A DNA stretch of 64,000 nucleotides from Periweissella cryptocerci (GTDB taxonomy: Bacteria > Bacillota > Bacilli > Lactobacillales > Lactobacillaceae). The stretch lies in NCBI RefSeq assembly GCF_004358325.1, contig NZ_CP037940.1, positions 1,798,001-1,862,000 on the forward strand. The letters run 5' to 3'. The notes beneath the pieces are model-generated. The model saw only the letters and a program-made list of their open reading frames with translations, did not search any database and was not told the origin of the DNA. This document shows, in pieces, positions 26,755 to 35,772 of this stretch. Position 1 is the stretch's first letter. Every line of letters starts with the position of its first letter. A program made the translations under genes and the position numbers.

Positions 26755-27630
26755 TTACTTTGTTGCAGCCGGTTCGGGTTCTTGCAAAGTACGTGTCCAC
26801 ATCCAGTAACCGTAGACCGCGTTGATTAAGAATGCGCCCCATAAGGCTAGCATAATCGGATTGTAATTGAGCCATGGTGACCACAATAACAATTCAACAA
26901 TATTAGCGATAATCCACAGTGCCCATTGACTCGCACCATAACGCATCGTCATCAAGAACTGCGCGATGACTTGTAACACGACGGCTAAGCTATCAACTGA
27001 TGGGTGAGGATCATTGGTTAATCCTAGTGCAAAGGCGTAGATTTGCCAACCAGCGATAATGATAACGCCTAAAATAATCCAACCACGTAGTGATAATTGA
27101 CGCGCTTTGACGGTACCACTTGGTGCATCGGCATCATCAGATTCATTTGGTCGCATCCATTGAATGGCTCCAACAAATTGCATTACGAAGATAAATGCAT
27201 TTAGCATTACTTCGCCCCACAACGCTGATTGGGAGGAAACGATAATATAAGCCACGGTATTGATTAAACCCCAGAAGTACGTCGTCATTTTACCGCGGGC
27301 GACGAGGATAACTTTCATGACACCGGCAATTCCGGCAATGAGAGCAATGATGTTGAGCGGATTCGCCATACCATCGCTGATGGCAAAACCATCAGCGGTC
27401 GTATACGCGAAAACAAAGGTAGCCAGTTGCATTACGGCTAAGAGGAGCATATAAATGCGATTCCCCATTGGTTGCTGGACCATATCACGAATAATATTTT
27501 TGGGACTGAGAGCGGCGATACTTGCGTCTTTGGCGACATTGGAAAATGATTGCTTTGTTTCTTCCATGATTTTCCCCATTAATTCTGCGAATGTTGCAGT
27601 GAAGGTACCAATCAGACTGAACTGTTTCAT
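26755..27630 (-). CDS. pnuC: PnuC-family nicotinamide mononucleotide/riboside transporter
   Basis: The 291-residue protein has seven to eight transmembrane segments, with the PnuC motif region VYGYWMWTR near the C terminus and PLNIIALIAGIAGV / MTTYFWGLINTVAY in the middle. It facilitates uptake of an NAD precursor. The N-terminal 55 residues are hydrophilic and longer than usual; the real start may be the ATG at 27567 (GGGGA upstream) rather than 27630 (AGGA upstream). A 23-bp palindrome lies upstream and probably controls it. Confidence 0.88.
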   Translation of the reverse strand: MKQFSLIGTFTATFAELMGKIMEETKQSFSNVAKDASIAALSPKNIIRDMVQQPMGNRIYMLLLAVMQLATFVFAYTTADGFAISDGMANPLNIIALIAGIAGVMKVILVARGKMTTYFWGLINTVAYIIVSSQSALWGEVMLNAFIFVMQFVGAIQWMRPNESDDADAPSGTVKARQLSLRGWIILGVIIIAGWQIYAFALGLTNDPHPSVDSLAVVLQVIAQFLMTMRYGASQWALWIIANIVELLLWSPWLNYNPIMLALWGAFLINAVYGYWMWTRTLQEPEPAATK

Positions 27631-27729
27631 GACAATTATTCCTGGTCATGAAAATTTACATTTTGGAGTAGTAATTTTTCAGCCCGCATACTCGTCTATC
27701 ATCCGCCCCCTTTATTTTGTAGTATACAC

Positions 27730-27752
27730 TTACAAATAGAAACTATTTGTAA
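27730..27752 (-). promoter_or_regulatory. Perfect palindromic operator upstream of pnuC
   Basis: TTACAAATAG and CTATTTGTAA are perfect inverted arms (10 bp each) around AAA. On the minus strand the palindrome overlaps or directly precedes TATACT, the likely -10 of pnuC. It looks like a repressor site; NAD-metabolism repressors such as NiaR or NrtR are candidates, but the motif was not matched to either. Confidence 0.65.
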
Positions 27753-27873
27753 CATTGCAGCAGTTAAAAGTGCAAAAAAGTGCTAGACTGTCTGATACAA
27801 CATGTGCTTTGGTAGTAAAAAACACATTTTGTGCCATACATAGCGTGAATTTGGGTCCGAAACTAGCAAAAAG

Positions 27874-27953
27874 AGGCTGGGACATAATTTGTCCAGCCTA
27901 CAAAATAAGCCTGATTTCTCCTTAGCGTAGTAAGGTAGAAACCAGGCTTATTA
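27874..27953. repeat. Family-2 repeat, copy c
   Basis: AGGCTGGGACA / TGTCCAGCCT (27874-27899) is followed by AATAAGCCTGATTTCTCCTTA / TAAGGTAGAAACCAGGCTTATT (27904-27952). It lies downstream of bcaT on its minus strand and could act as the terminator. Confidence 0.8.
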
Positions 27954-28001
27954 ACGAACGAAAGACTGCAAAACGCCTTTTGTTCCATTTCTTTTTTTAT
28001 G

Positions 28002-29039
28002 TTATTTGGCGGGCACGTCTACAATCCAATTCTCGGGTCCCTTTTCATCACCGAATTGGATAGCGAGGAGGCGATTGTAAAGTTGTTGAGTGATGGGTCC
28101 GACTTCTGTTTCTGAGAAGAAAACGTGTTTGTCGTCACCGTGCGTAATTGAACCAACTGGTGAAATTACCGCGGCTGTGCCCATTGCACCAGCTTCACTG
28201 AATTGATCCAAGTCGTGAATACTAATTGTAGTTTCGCGTGCGGTTAAACCAAGTTCCTCAGCCACAGCCATTAGACTGTACTTCGTAATTGAAGGCAAGA
28301 TTGAGGGGCTTTTTGGTGTTAAGAACTGGCCGTCTTTGGTAATACCGAAGAAGTTGGCTGAACCAAGTTCTTCAATATTTTCATGGAGTCGTGGATCAAG
28401 GTAGACCACATCGGAATAGCCCGCTTGGTGTGCTTGGTCACCGGGCATAAGGCTCGCCGCATAGTTACCACCAACCTTGGCTTGACCAGTTCCACCGTGA
28501 GCAGCCCGATCGTAATCAGAAGTTACATAGGCAGTTGGCGTTAAGCCACCTTTATAGTATGGTCCCACTGGAGTAGCGAAAATTGTAAAGATATATGAGG
28601 CGGCCGGTTGTACCCCAACGTTTGGGCCGACACCAATGATAAATGGGCGTAAGTAGAGAGTTGCCCCAGTTCCATAAGGTGGAACGAAATCGGCGTTGGC
28701 TTGGACGACTGCTTTGGCCGCTTCAAGGAACATCTCCGTTGGGACTTCAGGCATTAACAGACGGGCATTTGACCGGTTCATCCGAGCGGCATTTTGGTCG
28801 GGACGGAAAAGATTAATTCCACCATCTGCACGGCGGTAGGCTTTCATTCCTTCGAAAACTTGTTGACCATAATGCAAGGCAGTCGAGCCTTCATGAATTG
28901 GTAAATATGGATCAGTTTCTAAACCCATGTCATGCCAAGTGCCGTTATCGTAGTATGCGCGGAAGCGATAAGGCAGGGGATGGTATGAGAAGTTCAGGTT
29001 GTTCCAATCAAAATCAGATGGGTTAGCAAATTCAGTCAT
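28002..29039 (-). CDS. bcaT: Branched-chain amino acid aminotransferase
   Basis: This PLP fold-type IV enzyme transfers amino groups between Leu/Ile/Val and 2-oxoglutarate. The 345-residue protein has LHYGQQVFEGMKAYR (about 54-68), the PLP lysine region TGQAKVGGNYAASLMP (about 186-201) and ELGSANFFGI. Length matches BCAT class enzymes. An azlCD branched-chain exporter lies about 2 kb away, which fits the same pathway but is not an operon. A TATACT -10 lies about 50 bases upstream. Confidence 0.96.
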   Translation of the reverse strand: MTEFANPSDFDWNNLNFSYHPLPYRFRAYYDNGTWHDMGLETDPYLPIHEGSTALHYGQQVFEGMKAYRRADGGINLFRPDQNAARMNRSNARLLMPEVPTEMFLEAAKAVVQANADFVPPYGTGATLYLRPFIIGVGPNVGVQPAASYIFTIFATPVGPYYKGGLTPTAYVTSDYDRAAHGGTGQAKVGGNYAASLMPGDQAHQAGYSDVVYLDPRLHENIEELGSANFFGITKDGQFLTPKSPSILPSITKYSLMAVAEELGLTARETTISIHDLDQFSEAGAMGTAAVISPVGSITHGDDKHVFFSETEVGPITQQLYNRLLAIQFGDEKGPENWIVDVPAK

Positions 29040-29343
29040 GTTGACACCTACCTTTAAAGAATATTTTTGTTAAGTATACGATAGTTCATGCCATTGGAAA
29101 AATCAAATGGTGGCTAACCACAAAATTGCCAGGATTGCGATTAAACTAACAAGGACACTTTATTTACAACATTATCATAATTGTATATTTGTACAGCAAG
29201 CGTGCACGTATTTCACGATTTTCTACCTAATTAAGACAAAATATATTCACATCGCCTTTATATAATTAAGTTGATAATTATTCTAATGATAACAGATATA
29301 TGTAGATGCCCCTTTGCAACAATTGCGAAATGGAGAATATGTT

Positions 29344-31068
29344 ATGAAAAAAAATAAAGAAAACAATATGAGAATATATCGTCAGGTGTACCGTGATAGT
29401 ACCAATAAGATGTTTGCTAAGCTTGGCAAGCGCTGGATTTATACTTCGCTGGCAATGATTACTATGCTGGGTGGGGTAGGCGTAACTCCGATTGTGTTAG
29501 CAGATTCATTGGCTACCAAACAAGTAGATGCACCCGTTAATGTTAATGACGTTAACAGTAGTAATCAAAGTGCTGCCGAAAAAATGGACAATCCAGTTTT
29601 ACCGAGCGTTAATTTTAGCACGTCGAAAAAACCGGTTACGAAAGCACCGGAAAAAAAGAATACAACGACAAATAAAAATATGTCGAAAAAAGCCAAAGCG
29701 GCGCAAGCTAGAAATGGTGCATGGACATTTACCCGTGCTGATTTCAATATTGAAGGCACGACGATTGTTACGCTTTCCAATGAATTTTTGGAATATTACA
29801 ATAGTGGTGAATGGGACGGAAATTTAAGTTTTCCAGCGGATATGGATGATATTACCACGATTGCGAACACGGCCTTTCCTGATTTGTGGCGAATGAATAG
29901 CGTTGATTTTGACAATTTAGTTAATTTAACAACACTTGATGAGAATTCCTTCTATACGTGCCAAGAATTAACTTCAATTCGATTCGCAAACAATCCTAAG
30001 TTAAAAACAATTGGTGGAGGCTCATTTTTTGGCTGTTTAAGTCTTACGCAGATTACCTTGGGTGATTTTGATGGGCCAATCGAAATCGGGGAAGATGCCT
30101 TCAAATGGGTTAGTTATTTTTCACCAGATGGAACGGAAGAAAACTTCCACCCCTACGGTAATGGTATCGTGACACCGCTGACGACTGGAAGCGCGCTGAC
30201 TGCCGCCCAACAATTTGTTGATTACATTAATACAGAAAATGGCTACCCTGATGCGGATGCCGGTACGTTAGTTTGGCGGATTAGTGGTACGGTCACCCCA
30301 AGATACGTTGATCAACAAGGTAAGGAAATTACCCAAGATAGCAACGGAAAACCAGTCGTAGCATCAACTACGAACGAAGGTTTCCGGGGAGATGCATATA
30401 CATTACCAGCTGCGCCAACAATTGCCGGTTATGGTGACCCCAAGGTAGTCAGTGGGAGTGCAACTGGCATGATGACTGGGGGCCCACAAGTGGTAACCTA
30501 TGAATATCGCACCGCAGCGCAGCCAATTACAATTTATCGCGTTGACACTGATGATAATGAATTGGAAGCACCTGAGGTAATTAGTGGTTACGTTGATGAT
30601 AAGTTAGATTTAACGCCCAAAAATTTTGACAATTACAAGTTTAAGGGTTTATACAATGCGACTAATAGCATGACACGTGCAGTGCCAAAGCTCAATTGGC
30701 AAAGTACAGATGCTAATACGAGTGTGAAATATGGGGATGTTAGCGGTCAAAGTTATAAATTTGTCTATGAAAAAAACAGTTCAAATACGGAGACCCCAAA
30801 CACGCCATCACCGGTCACAGGAGACAAGCCAAGTGGAACATCAACGCAAAAACCTGCGGAACCTGATAAGTTACCGGGGACTGGTGGCAAAAAAACGCCC
30901 ACGAAACCTGCAAAAACAACCGTAATGAATTCAGGAAATACGACAAATTCAACAACAACGCTACCAAAAGCTGGACGGAGTCGTGAGTTCTTGGCGCCAA
31001 TCCTTGGTATCGTGATACTCTCGGGAGTGCTTGCTGTGAATATATGGAAGAAAAAGTATAAGTTGTAG
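29344..31068 (+). CDS. Sortase-anchored surface protein with BspA-type LRR and MucBP domains
   Basis: The 574-residue precursor has a long Lys/Arg-rich signal peptide containing GKRWIYTSLAMIT (about 29-41) and cleavage near VLA-D. A BspA-like leucine-rich region (about 135-270) follows, then a MucBP-like module (about 285-380, RYVDQQGKEITQ), a second related module and a Pro/Thr-rich wall-spanning stretch. It contains LPGTGG and ends with LPKAG, a hydrophobic helix and KKKYKL. BspA LRR and MucBP domains are linked to host or mucin binding; adhesion is inferred. The ATG at 29344 has GGAG 8 bases upstream. The upstream gap 29040-29343 shows no gene. Confidence 0.88.
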   Translation: MKKNKENNMRIYRQVYRDSTNKMFAKLGKRWIYTSLAMITMLGGVGVTPIVLADSLATKQVDAPVNVNDVNSSNQSAAEKMDNPVLPSVNFSTSKKPVTKAPEKKNTTTNKNMSKKAKAAQARNGAWTFTRADFNIEGTTIVTLSNEFLEYYNSGEWDGNLSFPADMDDITTIANTAFPDLWRMNSVDFDNLVNLTTLDENSFYTCQELTSIRFANNPKLKTIGGGSFFGCLSLTQITLGDFDGPIEIGEDAFKWVSYFSPDGTEENFHPYGNGIVTPLTTGSALTAAQQFVDYINTENGYPDADAGTLVWRISGTVTPRYVDQQGKEITQDSNGKPVVASTTNEGFRGDAYTLPAAPTIAGYGDPKVVSGSATGMMTGGPQVVTYEYRTAAQPITIYRVDTDDNELEAPEVISGYVDDKLDLTPKNFDNYKFKGLYNATNSMTRAVPKLNWQSTDANTSVKYGDVSGQSYKFVYEKNSSNTETPNTPSPVTGDKPSGTSTQKPAEPDKLPGTGGKKTPTKPAKTTVMNSGNTTNSTTTLPKAGRSREFLAPILGIVILSGVLAVNIWKKKYKL

Positions 31069-31093
31069 GCTACATTATTTACAATTTCACAAG

Positions 31094-31139
31094 AAAACAC
31101 CTATCGCCACTGCTGTAAAATGGGCGGATAGGTGTTTTT
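31094..31139 (+). terminator. Terminator after the LRR/MucBP gene
   Basis: Stem AAAACACCTATC / GATAGGTGTTTTT with additional CC/GG pairs and a T run. Confidence 0.9.
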
Positions 31140-31206
31140 ACTTACCTCAAATTGACGATCAAAGCCAATATTATTGCTCTAAGTATGTTAATGTTCGTGT
31201 AAAATA

Positions 31207-31215
31207 TGCTACAAT
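31207..31215 (+). promoter_or_regulatory. Extended -10 promoter of azlCD
   Basis: TGCTACAAT has the TGn extension and the -10 TACAAT at 31210-31215, about 45 bases upstream of azlC. Confidence 0.65.
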
Positions 31216-31259
31216 ATTAGTATTGTTTTTATAAAAAGTAGAAATTTTTCGGAGTCGTG

Positions 31260-32060
31260 ATGAAGGAACAAAAGAACGAGCCCCGTTGGCTCACAGTAAT
31301 GAAAGTTACAATGCCTTTAATGTTAAGCTATCTCCCCATCGGGATTGCTGCCGGAATTCTTTTACACTCTGGTGGTTTCGCGATCTGGATGATTGTGCTC
31401 TTATCAGTTCTAGTTTTCTCTGGTGGTGCTCAGTTCATGATTGCGTCAATGCTCATGACAGCCACACCAGTCTGGACAATCACTATCATGCTGTTTTTCT
31501 TGGAATTACGGTATGCACTGCTTGGAACGAGTTTGTCGAAATACCTGCGTGACCAACCACAGCACTTTATTTTGCGTTTTTCTGCTTCAATGAATGATGA
31601 AAACTATGCGGTTAATTACCTTAAGTTTTCAACTGATAAAAATTGGAGTGCTGATGATGCTTTGAAAGTTGAATATTTCTCATTAGCAGCTTGGACGTTA
31701 GGAAATGTTGTTGGTGGGATTCTTGGTTCCGCAGTTACAATTGATTTACCAATTGTGCACTTTGCTTTAACCGCAATGTTCTTATACATGGTCACAATGC
31801 AAATCAAGAAGCGCATTCTTTTCTTCCCAGTAATCGTATCAGGTGTTTTATCAGTCTGGTTAGTTGTCGCTTTCCAAAGCACGCTTGGATTAATCTTAGC
31901 GACTGTGACGGCAGCAACGGCGGGTTACTTAGCTGAAATGGCCATCAAAAAGCACAATCATCAAAGTGCGATCTTGTCTAAAGTTAAGGGACCAAAGAAT
32001 ACGCACGAACAATTAGGGCGCTTGCAACGCGCGAAGGAACAAAAAGGGAGTGCTGAATAA
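31260..32060 (+). CDS. azlC: AzlC-family branched-chain amino acid exporter, large subunit
   Basis: The 266-residue membrane protein has about seven transmembrane segments. It has the family N-terminal core LPIGIAAGILL (about 24-34), GGAQFMIASML and LELRYALLG. AzlC with AzlD exports branched-chain amino acids or analogues. The ATG at 31260 is preferred over the overlapping GTG at 31257 because of its spacing from GGAG. The C-terminal 40 residues are charged and cytoplasmic. It overlaps azlD by 1 base. Confidence 0.93.
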   Translation: MKEQKNEPRWLTVMKVTMPLMLSYLPIGIAAGILLHSGGFAIWMIVLLSVLVFSGGAQFMIASMLMTATPVWTITIMLFFLELRYALLGTSLSKYLRDQPQHFILRFSASMNDENYAVNYLKFSTDKNWSADDALKVEYFSLAAWTLGNVVGGILGSAVTIDLPIVHFALTAMFLYMVTMQIKKRILFFPVIVSGVLSVWLVVAFQSTLGLILATVTAATAGYLAEMAIKKHNHQSAILSKVKGPKNTHEQLGRLQRAKEQKGSAE

Positions 32061-32410
32061 TGGATGCAGAATTAAAACGGCATTTAATGATTGTGGGTTT
32101 TGGGGCGATTGCGGCCTTTCTTCCGCGGTACATCCCAATGCTATTCTTCACTACACGGAAAATTCCCAAGTGGTTTAACGATTGGATGGGGTTCGTTCCA
32201 GTTTCGTTGTTCACGGCATTGATTGCCAAGGACATTTTCGTGGATCACGATTACCATGTCACGTTTGGTAACGTGAACATGATGCTGGCGGCAGTCTTAG
32301 TTATTGTCGTGGCATATTATACACACTCAATGTTACTGTCAGTTGTGACGGGTTTAGCCGCAGTTTGGGGCTTTGCGTTACTATTAACATCAATGGGTAT
32401 TCAATTTTAA
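32060..32410 (+). CDS. azlD: AzlD-family exporter, small subunit
   Basis: The 116-residue protein has four transmembrane segments and the family segment LPRYIPMLFFTTRKIPKWFNDW (about 22-43 with variations). The start codon overlaps the azlC stop (TAATG), so the subunits are made together. A terminator follows. Confidence 0.93.
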   Translation: MDAELKRHLMIVGFGAIAAFLPRYIPMLFFTTRKIPKWFNDWMGFVPVSLFTALIAKDIFVDHDYHVTFGNVNMMLAAVLVIVVAYYTHSMLLSVVTGLAAVWGFALLLTSMGIQF

Positions 32411-32417
32411 ATAAAAT

Positions 32418-32458
32418 AAATCCCACGCAACTTTTTATCGGTTGCGTGGGATTTTTTT
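32418..32458 (+). terminator. Terminator after azlD
   Basis: Stem AAATCCCACGCAAC / GTTGCGTGGGATTT with a long T run. Confidence 0.93.
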
Positions 32459-32465
32459 GTAATTA

Positions 32466-32600
32466 TTAACTTTTTAATTTGTGCATGAACCACCATTCTA
32501 AGCCAAAGATTATTATGACACCGCTAACGAGTAAGCTGATTGCTAACGGTGATAAATAATTGACAAAAATATCGATGTTGGGAACTTGCGTGATAATCAT
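32466..32600 (-). pseudogene. Possible relic or very small membrane-protein ORF
   Basis: The minus strand encodes a 44-residue stretch beginning MIITQVPNID, with one clear hydrophobic helix (LAISLLVSGVIIIFGLEWWF) and a basic C terminus HKLKS. The frame stays open upstream to about 32700 without a good start codon or ribosome site. That suggests the 3' end of a decayed membrane-protein gene, or chance. I do not recognise it. Nothing else is seen in 32601-32740. Confidence 0.3.
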
Positions 32601-32740
32601 TTGGCCGACAAACCAGGTTGTGATAATCAATAACTGTGTCGGGGAGTTTGTAAAGCATAATAGTGAATGGAATTTAAGCGCTTGGTTAAATTTAGTTCGG
32701 TGGACAAGGGAATTTGTGTGCGCATCATCACAAAATCGGT

Positions 32741-32746
32741 TATAAT
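32741..32746 (+). promoter_or_regulatory. -10 element of gpmA
   Basis: A consensus TATAAT lies 43 bases upstream of the gpmA start; no good -35 at 17 bases (TTGTGT lies at 21). Confidence 0.6.
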
Positions 32747-32788
32747 AGACCAGTATAAAAAAATCAATTTAAAGAGGTATTTATCCTA

Positions 32789-33490
32789 ATGGCTAAATTA
32801 GTTTTGATTCGTCACGGACAAAGTGAATGGAACTTGAAGAACTTGTTCACTGGTTGGGTTGATGTTAACTTGTCAGACCAAGGTGTTGAAGAAGCCAAGA
32901 ACGCTGGTCGTTCATTGAAGGCAGAAGGTTTGGAATTTGATTACGCATACACTTCAGTATTGAAGCGTGCCATCAAGACTTTACACTTCGCTTTGGAAGA
33001 ATCAGACCAACTCTGGATTCCAGAAACTAAGACTTGGCGCTTAAACGAACGTCACTACGGTGCATTGCAAGGCCAAGATAAGGCTGAAGCAGCTGCTAAG
33101 TGGGGTGACGAACAAGTGCACATCTGGCGTCGTTCATATGACGTATTGCCACCTATGCAAGACGTTAACGCTGAAGGTTCAATTGCTGGCGACCGTCGCT
33201 ACGCTAACTTGGACCCACGCACTATTCCAGCAGGTGAAAACTTGAAGGTTACTTTGGAACGCGTAATTCCATTCTATCAAGATGAAATCGCACCAAAGCT
33301 TAAGGATGACAAGAACATTGTGATCGCAGCCCACGGTAACTCATTGCGTGCCTTGGCTAAGTACATCGAAGAAATTTCTGACGATGATATCCTTAACCTC
33401 GAAATGGCTACTGGTGAACCAGTTGTCTACACATTCGACAAAGACTTGAAGCTTACTGATAAGAAGATTCTTACTAAGAAAGCTTTGTAA
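32789..33490 (+). CDS. gpmA: 2,3-bisphosphoglycerate-dependent phosphoglycerate mutase
   Basis: This glycolytic enzyme interconverts 3- and 2-phosphoglycerate. The 233-residue protein has the phospho-histidine motif LIRHGQSEWN (about 5-14), ERHYGALQG (about 88-96) and AHGNSLRAL (about 186-194). Codon choice is strongly biased (gaa, caa, gtt, aac), as in highly expressed genes of this window such as adhP and pyrG. Confidence 0.97.
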   Translation: MAKLVLIRHGQSEWNLKNLFTGWVDVNLSDQGVEEAKNAGRSLKAEGLEFDYAYTSVLKRAIKTLHFALEESDQLWIPETKTWRLNERHYGALQGQDKAEAAAKWGDEQVHIWRRSYDVLPPMQDVNAEGSIAGDRRYANLDPRTIPAGENLKVTLERVIPFYQDEIAPKLKDDKNIVIAAHGNSLRALAKYIEEISDDDILNLEMATGEPVVYTFDKDLKLTDKKILTKKAL

Positions 33491-33501
33491 TATTTATATT
33501 G

Positions 33502-33540
33502 AAAACACTAACTAGATTAGGTTCTGGTTGGTGTTTTTTT
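33502..33540 (+). terminator. Terminator after gpmA
   Basis: Stem AACACTAAC / GTTGGTGTT (one G-U pair) followed by seven T residues. Confidence 0.88.
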
Positions 33541-33600
33541 GTGAGCACATAAAAAAAGCCAGAAATAAAATTTCCGACTTTTAAACGTATATTGATAATT

Positions 33601-34275
33601 TTAGTTTACACCCGCAACGCGAGTAGCAAATGATGGTGCCCAGTAATTAACAGAACTTGTCTTAACGACATCACCAGGTTTTGGTGCTTCAATGTATTGA
33701 CCGTTTCCAGTAGCGATGGCAACGTGGTAAACACCACTGCCATTAGCCCAGAAGTATAAATCGCCGGCTTTAGCTTGGCTAACTGGAATCCGCGTGGTTG
33801 CAGCGGCTTGTGAACCAGTGTAGTGAGCTAAGTTAATCCCAGCCGCATTGGCGAAGACGTATTGAACAAGTCCAGAACAGTCAAAGCCAGCTGGTGTGCC
33901 ACCGCCCCAAACGTAGGGTGTACCTAAGAAGCGGGCAGCGTAGTTAACGATATTTTGACCAGTTGATGATGAGGTCGTTGTGCTGCGTGTTGAAACATTG
34001 CTTGGTTGTGCGGCCTGACTTTGACTGCCAACACTTGCATTGCTACCACCGTTGATTTGTAAGCTTTGTCCTACAAAAATTAATTGCGGGTTAGCGATGT
34101 GGTTATCTTGAGCAATTTTATTAACGGTTGTCCCGTTAGTAGCAGCAAGTGCTGAAAGTGAATCCCCCGATTTAACTGTAACTGTGTCCGCATTAGCGAT
34201 AACCGTCCCACCGGCTAATAATGCTGTCGTGACAAATGATGATAATGCGATTTTCTTTAAATTAAATTTATTCAT
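33601..34275 (-). CDS. Secreted LysM-NlpC/P60 cell-wall endopeptidase
   Basis: The 224-residue precursor has a signal peptide to about ANA-D (30), one LysM domain (about 31-75, VKSGDSLSALAATNGTTV) and a Ser/Thr/Gln linker. An NlpC/P60 domain follows (about 105-224) with catalytic Cys in GFDCSGLV and His in VYHVAIA. Such enzymes cut the gamma-D-Glu to diamino acid bond in peptidoglycan stems. The ATG at 34275 has AAAGGA 5 bases upstream; the longer frame begins in the leader. It is a paralogue of the gene at 45414 but lacks the extra C-terminal domain. Confidence 0.93.
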   Translation of the reverse strand: MNKFNLKKIALSSFVTTALLAGGTVIANADTVTVKSGDSLSALAATNGTTVNKIAQDNHIANPQLIFVGQSLQINGGSNASVGSQSQAAQPSNVSTRSTTTSSSTGQNIVNYAARFLGTPYVWGGGTPAGFDCSGLVQYVFANAAGINLAHYTGSQAAATTRIPVSQAKAGDLYFWANGSGVYHVAIATGNGQYIEAPKPGDVVKTSSVNYWAPSFATRVAGVN

Positions 34276-34660
34276 ATTATCCTTTGTTACCCCTTTTTGT
34301 TGTGTACGACATGAGTTATTGAACAGTGATAAGCATATCAGTCCAGTATTGCGATGCATTTACGACATAATTACGTCTGAATACAATCTAATGACATACA
34401 TTTAATGCAAAATGCATAAACAATGTACGCAAAAACATTAGAAAATGATTATAAAAGTGGTTTAAACTAGGGTTCACAAGGCGAAATGATGAAGAAAATT
34501 AATCGAAAACTGATTGCAAACTAATGACAGGAACACGGAATTTGACGCAAGCGCGCAATAATTAAAACTGGATTAGGTAGGTAACACTGAATAATAATTC
34601 CATTTCACAACGTAAATGGGTTAAAATAGCTCTATTAATCAGAAAACGGATGACGATAAA
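34276..34660. other. Divergent intergenic region
   Basis: About 385 bases between divergent genes; AT-rich, no credible gene. On the minus strand TGTCAT-N5-TGTATT (about 34370-34388) loosely resembles a WalR direct repeat, a plausible but unproven site for a wall-hydrolase gene. Confidence 0.3.
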
Positions 34661-35032
34661 ATGGATAAACAAACAATGTTGGCTAATCGGGATGCAGTAA
34701 AAACGATTGCAGCAACGAGCATTAATACTTTACGTGAAGCACTCCAAGTTATGCAGGACACAATCATTGCGCGTGGTGGTGAAATTATGGAACCATTGGT
34801 CAATGAAATTGCGATCATTGATTTCAATAATCACGTGGCGAAGTTTGATAAGGTTGCCGACGCAGATAAAACTAATAAGCAGGTAGAAGCTGAATTTGAC
34901 TATTTTGCTGAAACTGCCGAAGGGAACATTGATGATGTTACCGAATTAGTGGCACAATACGACATTTTTAGTGCAGACTTCAAACAACGAGTAGCTGAAT
35001 TAACGGCACAGTTTGAAAATGATGGCGAATAA
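34661..35032 (+). CDS. Hypothetical acidic helical protein
   Basis: The 123-residue soluble protein is almost wholly helical by composition, acidic (many Asp/Glu), has no signal peptide and no cysteine. N-terminal MDKQTMLANRDAVKTIAATS and C-terminal AELTAQFENDGE. I do not recognise a family; YlbF/YmcA-like helical proteins are a weak possibility. It stands alone between a divergent hydrolase gene and a family-2 repeat. The start is ATG with GATGACGATAAA upstream, a poor ribosome site. Confidence 0.6.
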   Translation: MDKQTMLANRDAVKTIAATSINTLREALQVMQDTIIARGGEIMEPLVNEIAIIDFNNHVAKFDKVADADKTNKQVEAEFDYFAETAEGNIDDVTELVAQYDIFSADFKQRVAELTAQFENDGE

Positions 35033-35034
35033 AA

Positions 35035-35105
35035 TGCGACGCTTTATCGCACGTTAATAAGCCGGATTTCTACCTTTATGATAAGGAGAAATCCGGCTTA
35101 TTTTT
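35035..35105. repeat. Family-2 repeat, copy d; bidirectional terminator
   Basis: TGCGAC / TCGCA hairpin, then AATAAGCCGGATTTC / GAAATCCGGCTTATT with CCTTTAT / ATAAGG tip and a T run, between convergent genes. Confidence 0.82.
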
Positions 35106-35118
35106 GGTACTTTAGTTA

Positions 35119-35487
35119 TCAGCGTTCCATTTTAGGATAACGGTTGCCAACTTCGACTGTGGCAGTCAATTCAAAGACTAATAAGATAATCCCGCCGACA
35201 ATTGGAATCAGTTGAATCCACCACCAACCGCCGGAACGGTTAATGTCATGTAAACGTCGGACAACGATTGAAATCGTCGCAATCAAGTAGAGAAAACCAA
35301 CAATTCCATAAATAATTGAATAAGCTGCTGAACCTGCAGTGCTGTTACCGAAAATAAGCCCGGCAACAAAGGAGACAATAATCGATAGAATAATATTACC
35401 TAATGCCGCCCACCAGAAATCACTGCGCGTTGAACGAGTTTGGAAATCAAACACGTGCGTCCAAAATAATTTAGTTGCTTCAATCAT
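35119..35487 (-). CDS. DUF805 membrane protein
   Basis: The 122-residue protein has about three transmembrane helices and the DUF805 hallmarks: an N-terminal RSTRSDFWWA (about 16-25) and the loop VVRRLHDINRSGGWWW (about 76-91). DUF805 proteins are small inner-membrane proteins of unknown role. The start follows AGGAAGT. No operon partner. Confidence 0.9.
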   Translation of the reverse strand: MIEATKLFWTHVFDFQTRSTRSDFWWAALGNIILSIIVSFVAGLIFGNSTAGSAAYSIIYGIVGFLYLIATISIVVRRLHDINRSGGWWWIQLIPIVGGIILLVFELTATVEVGNRYPKMER

Positions 35488-35690
35488 GGTAATTACTTCC
35501 TTTCTTTGATAAATAAAATTGCTAATACAATATTCATTCTAGCATAGTAGTAGTTTCTGGTATCGGATTTTGCTTAGCACTAGTTTGCATACTATAAATT
35601 CTGAACAACCACTGAATTACCGATTGATTAAACTGGTGCATTATTTCAGCGGTTCAGTTCGTTTTCAATGCATTTTTTGCCCACAACGAC

Positions 35691-35764
35691 TGTTTTTTTC
35701 TAGTTTTGAGAATTATGACTAACTAACGCAGTGGCCAATTTTATTCAATCCCACGTCAGACGAA
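35691..35764 (-). repeat. Core-less derivative of the family-1 element
   Basis: Read on the minus strand this is the left frame of the family (TCTGACGTGGGATTG, then AATAAAATTGGCCACTGCG) joined directly to the right frame (TTAGTTAGTCATAATTCTC, CTAG). The approximately 200-base core is missing, with a single CACTGCG heptamer at the junction (about 35728-35735). It is either an unoccupied site or a clean deletion between the direct heptamers. Confidence 0.75.
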
Positions 35765-35772
35765 TTGGAATC

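Noticed and set aside
27631..27729. NAD+-type riboswitch upstream of pnuC
   Set aside because: I could not match the conserved core; the palindromic operator explains regulation better.
32560..32745. 61-codon plus-strand ORF before gpmA
   Set aside because: No ribosome site, overlaps the gpmA -10, and the opposite strand shows a more protein-like hydrophobic frame.
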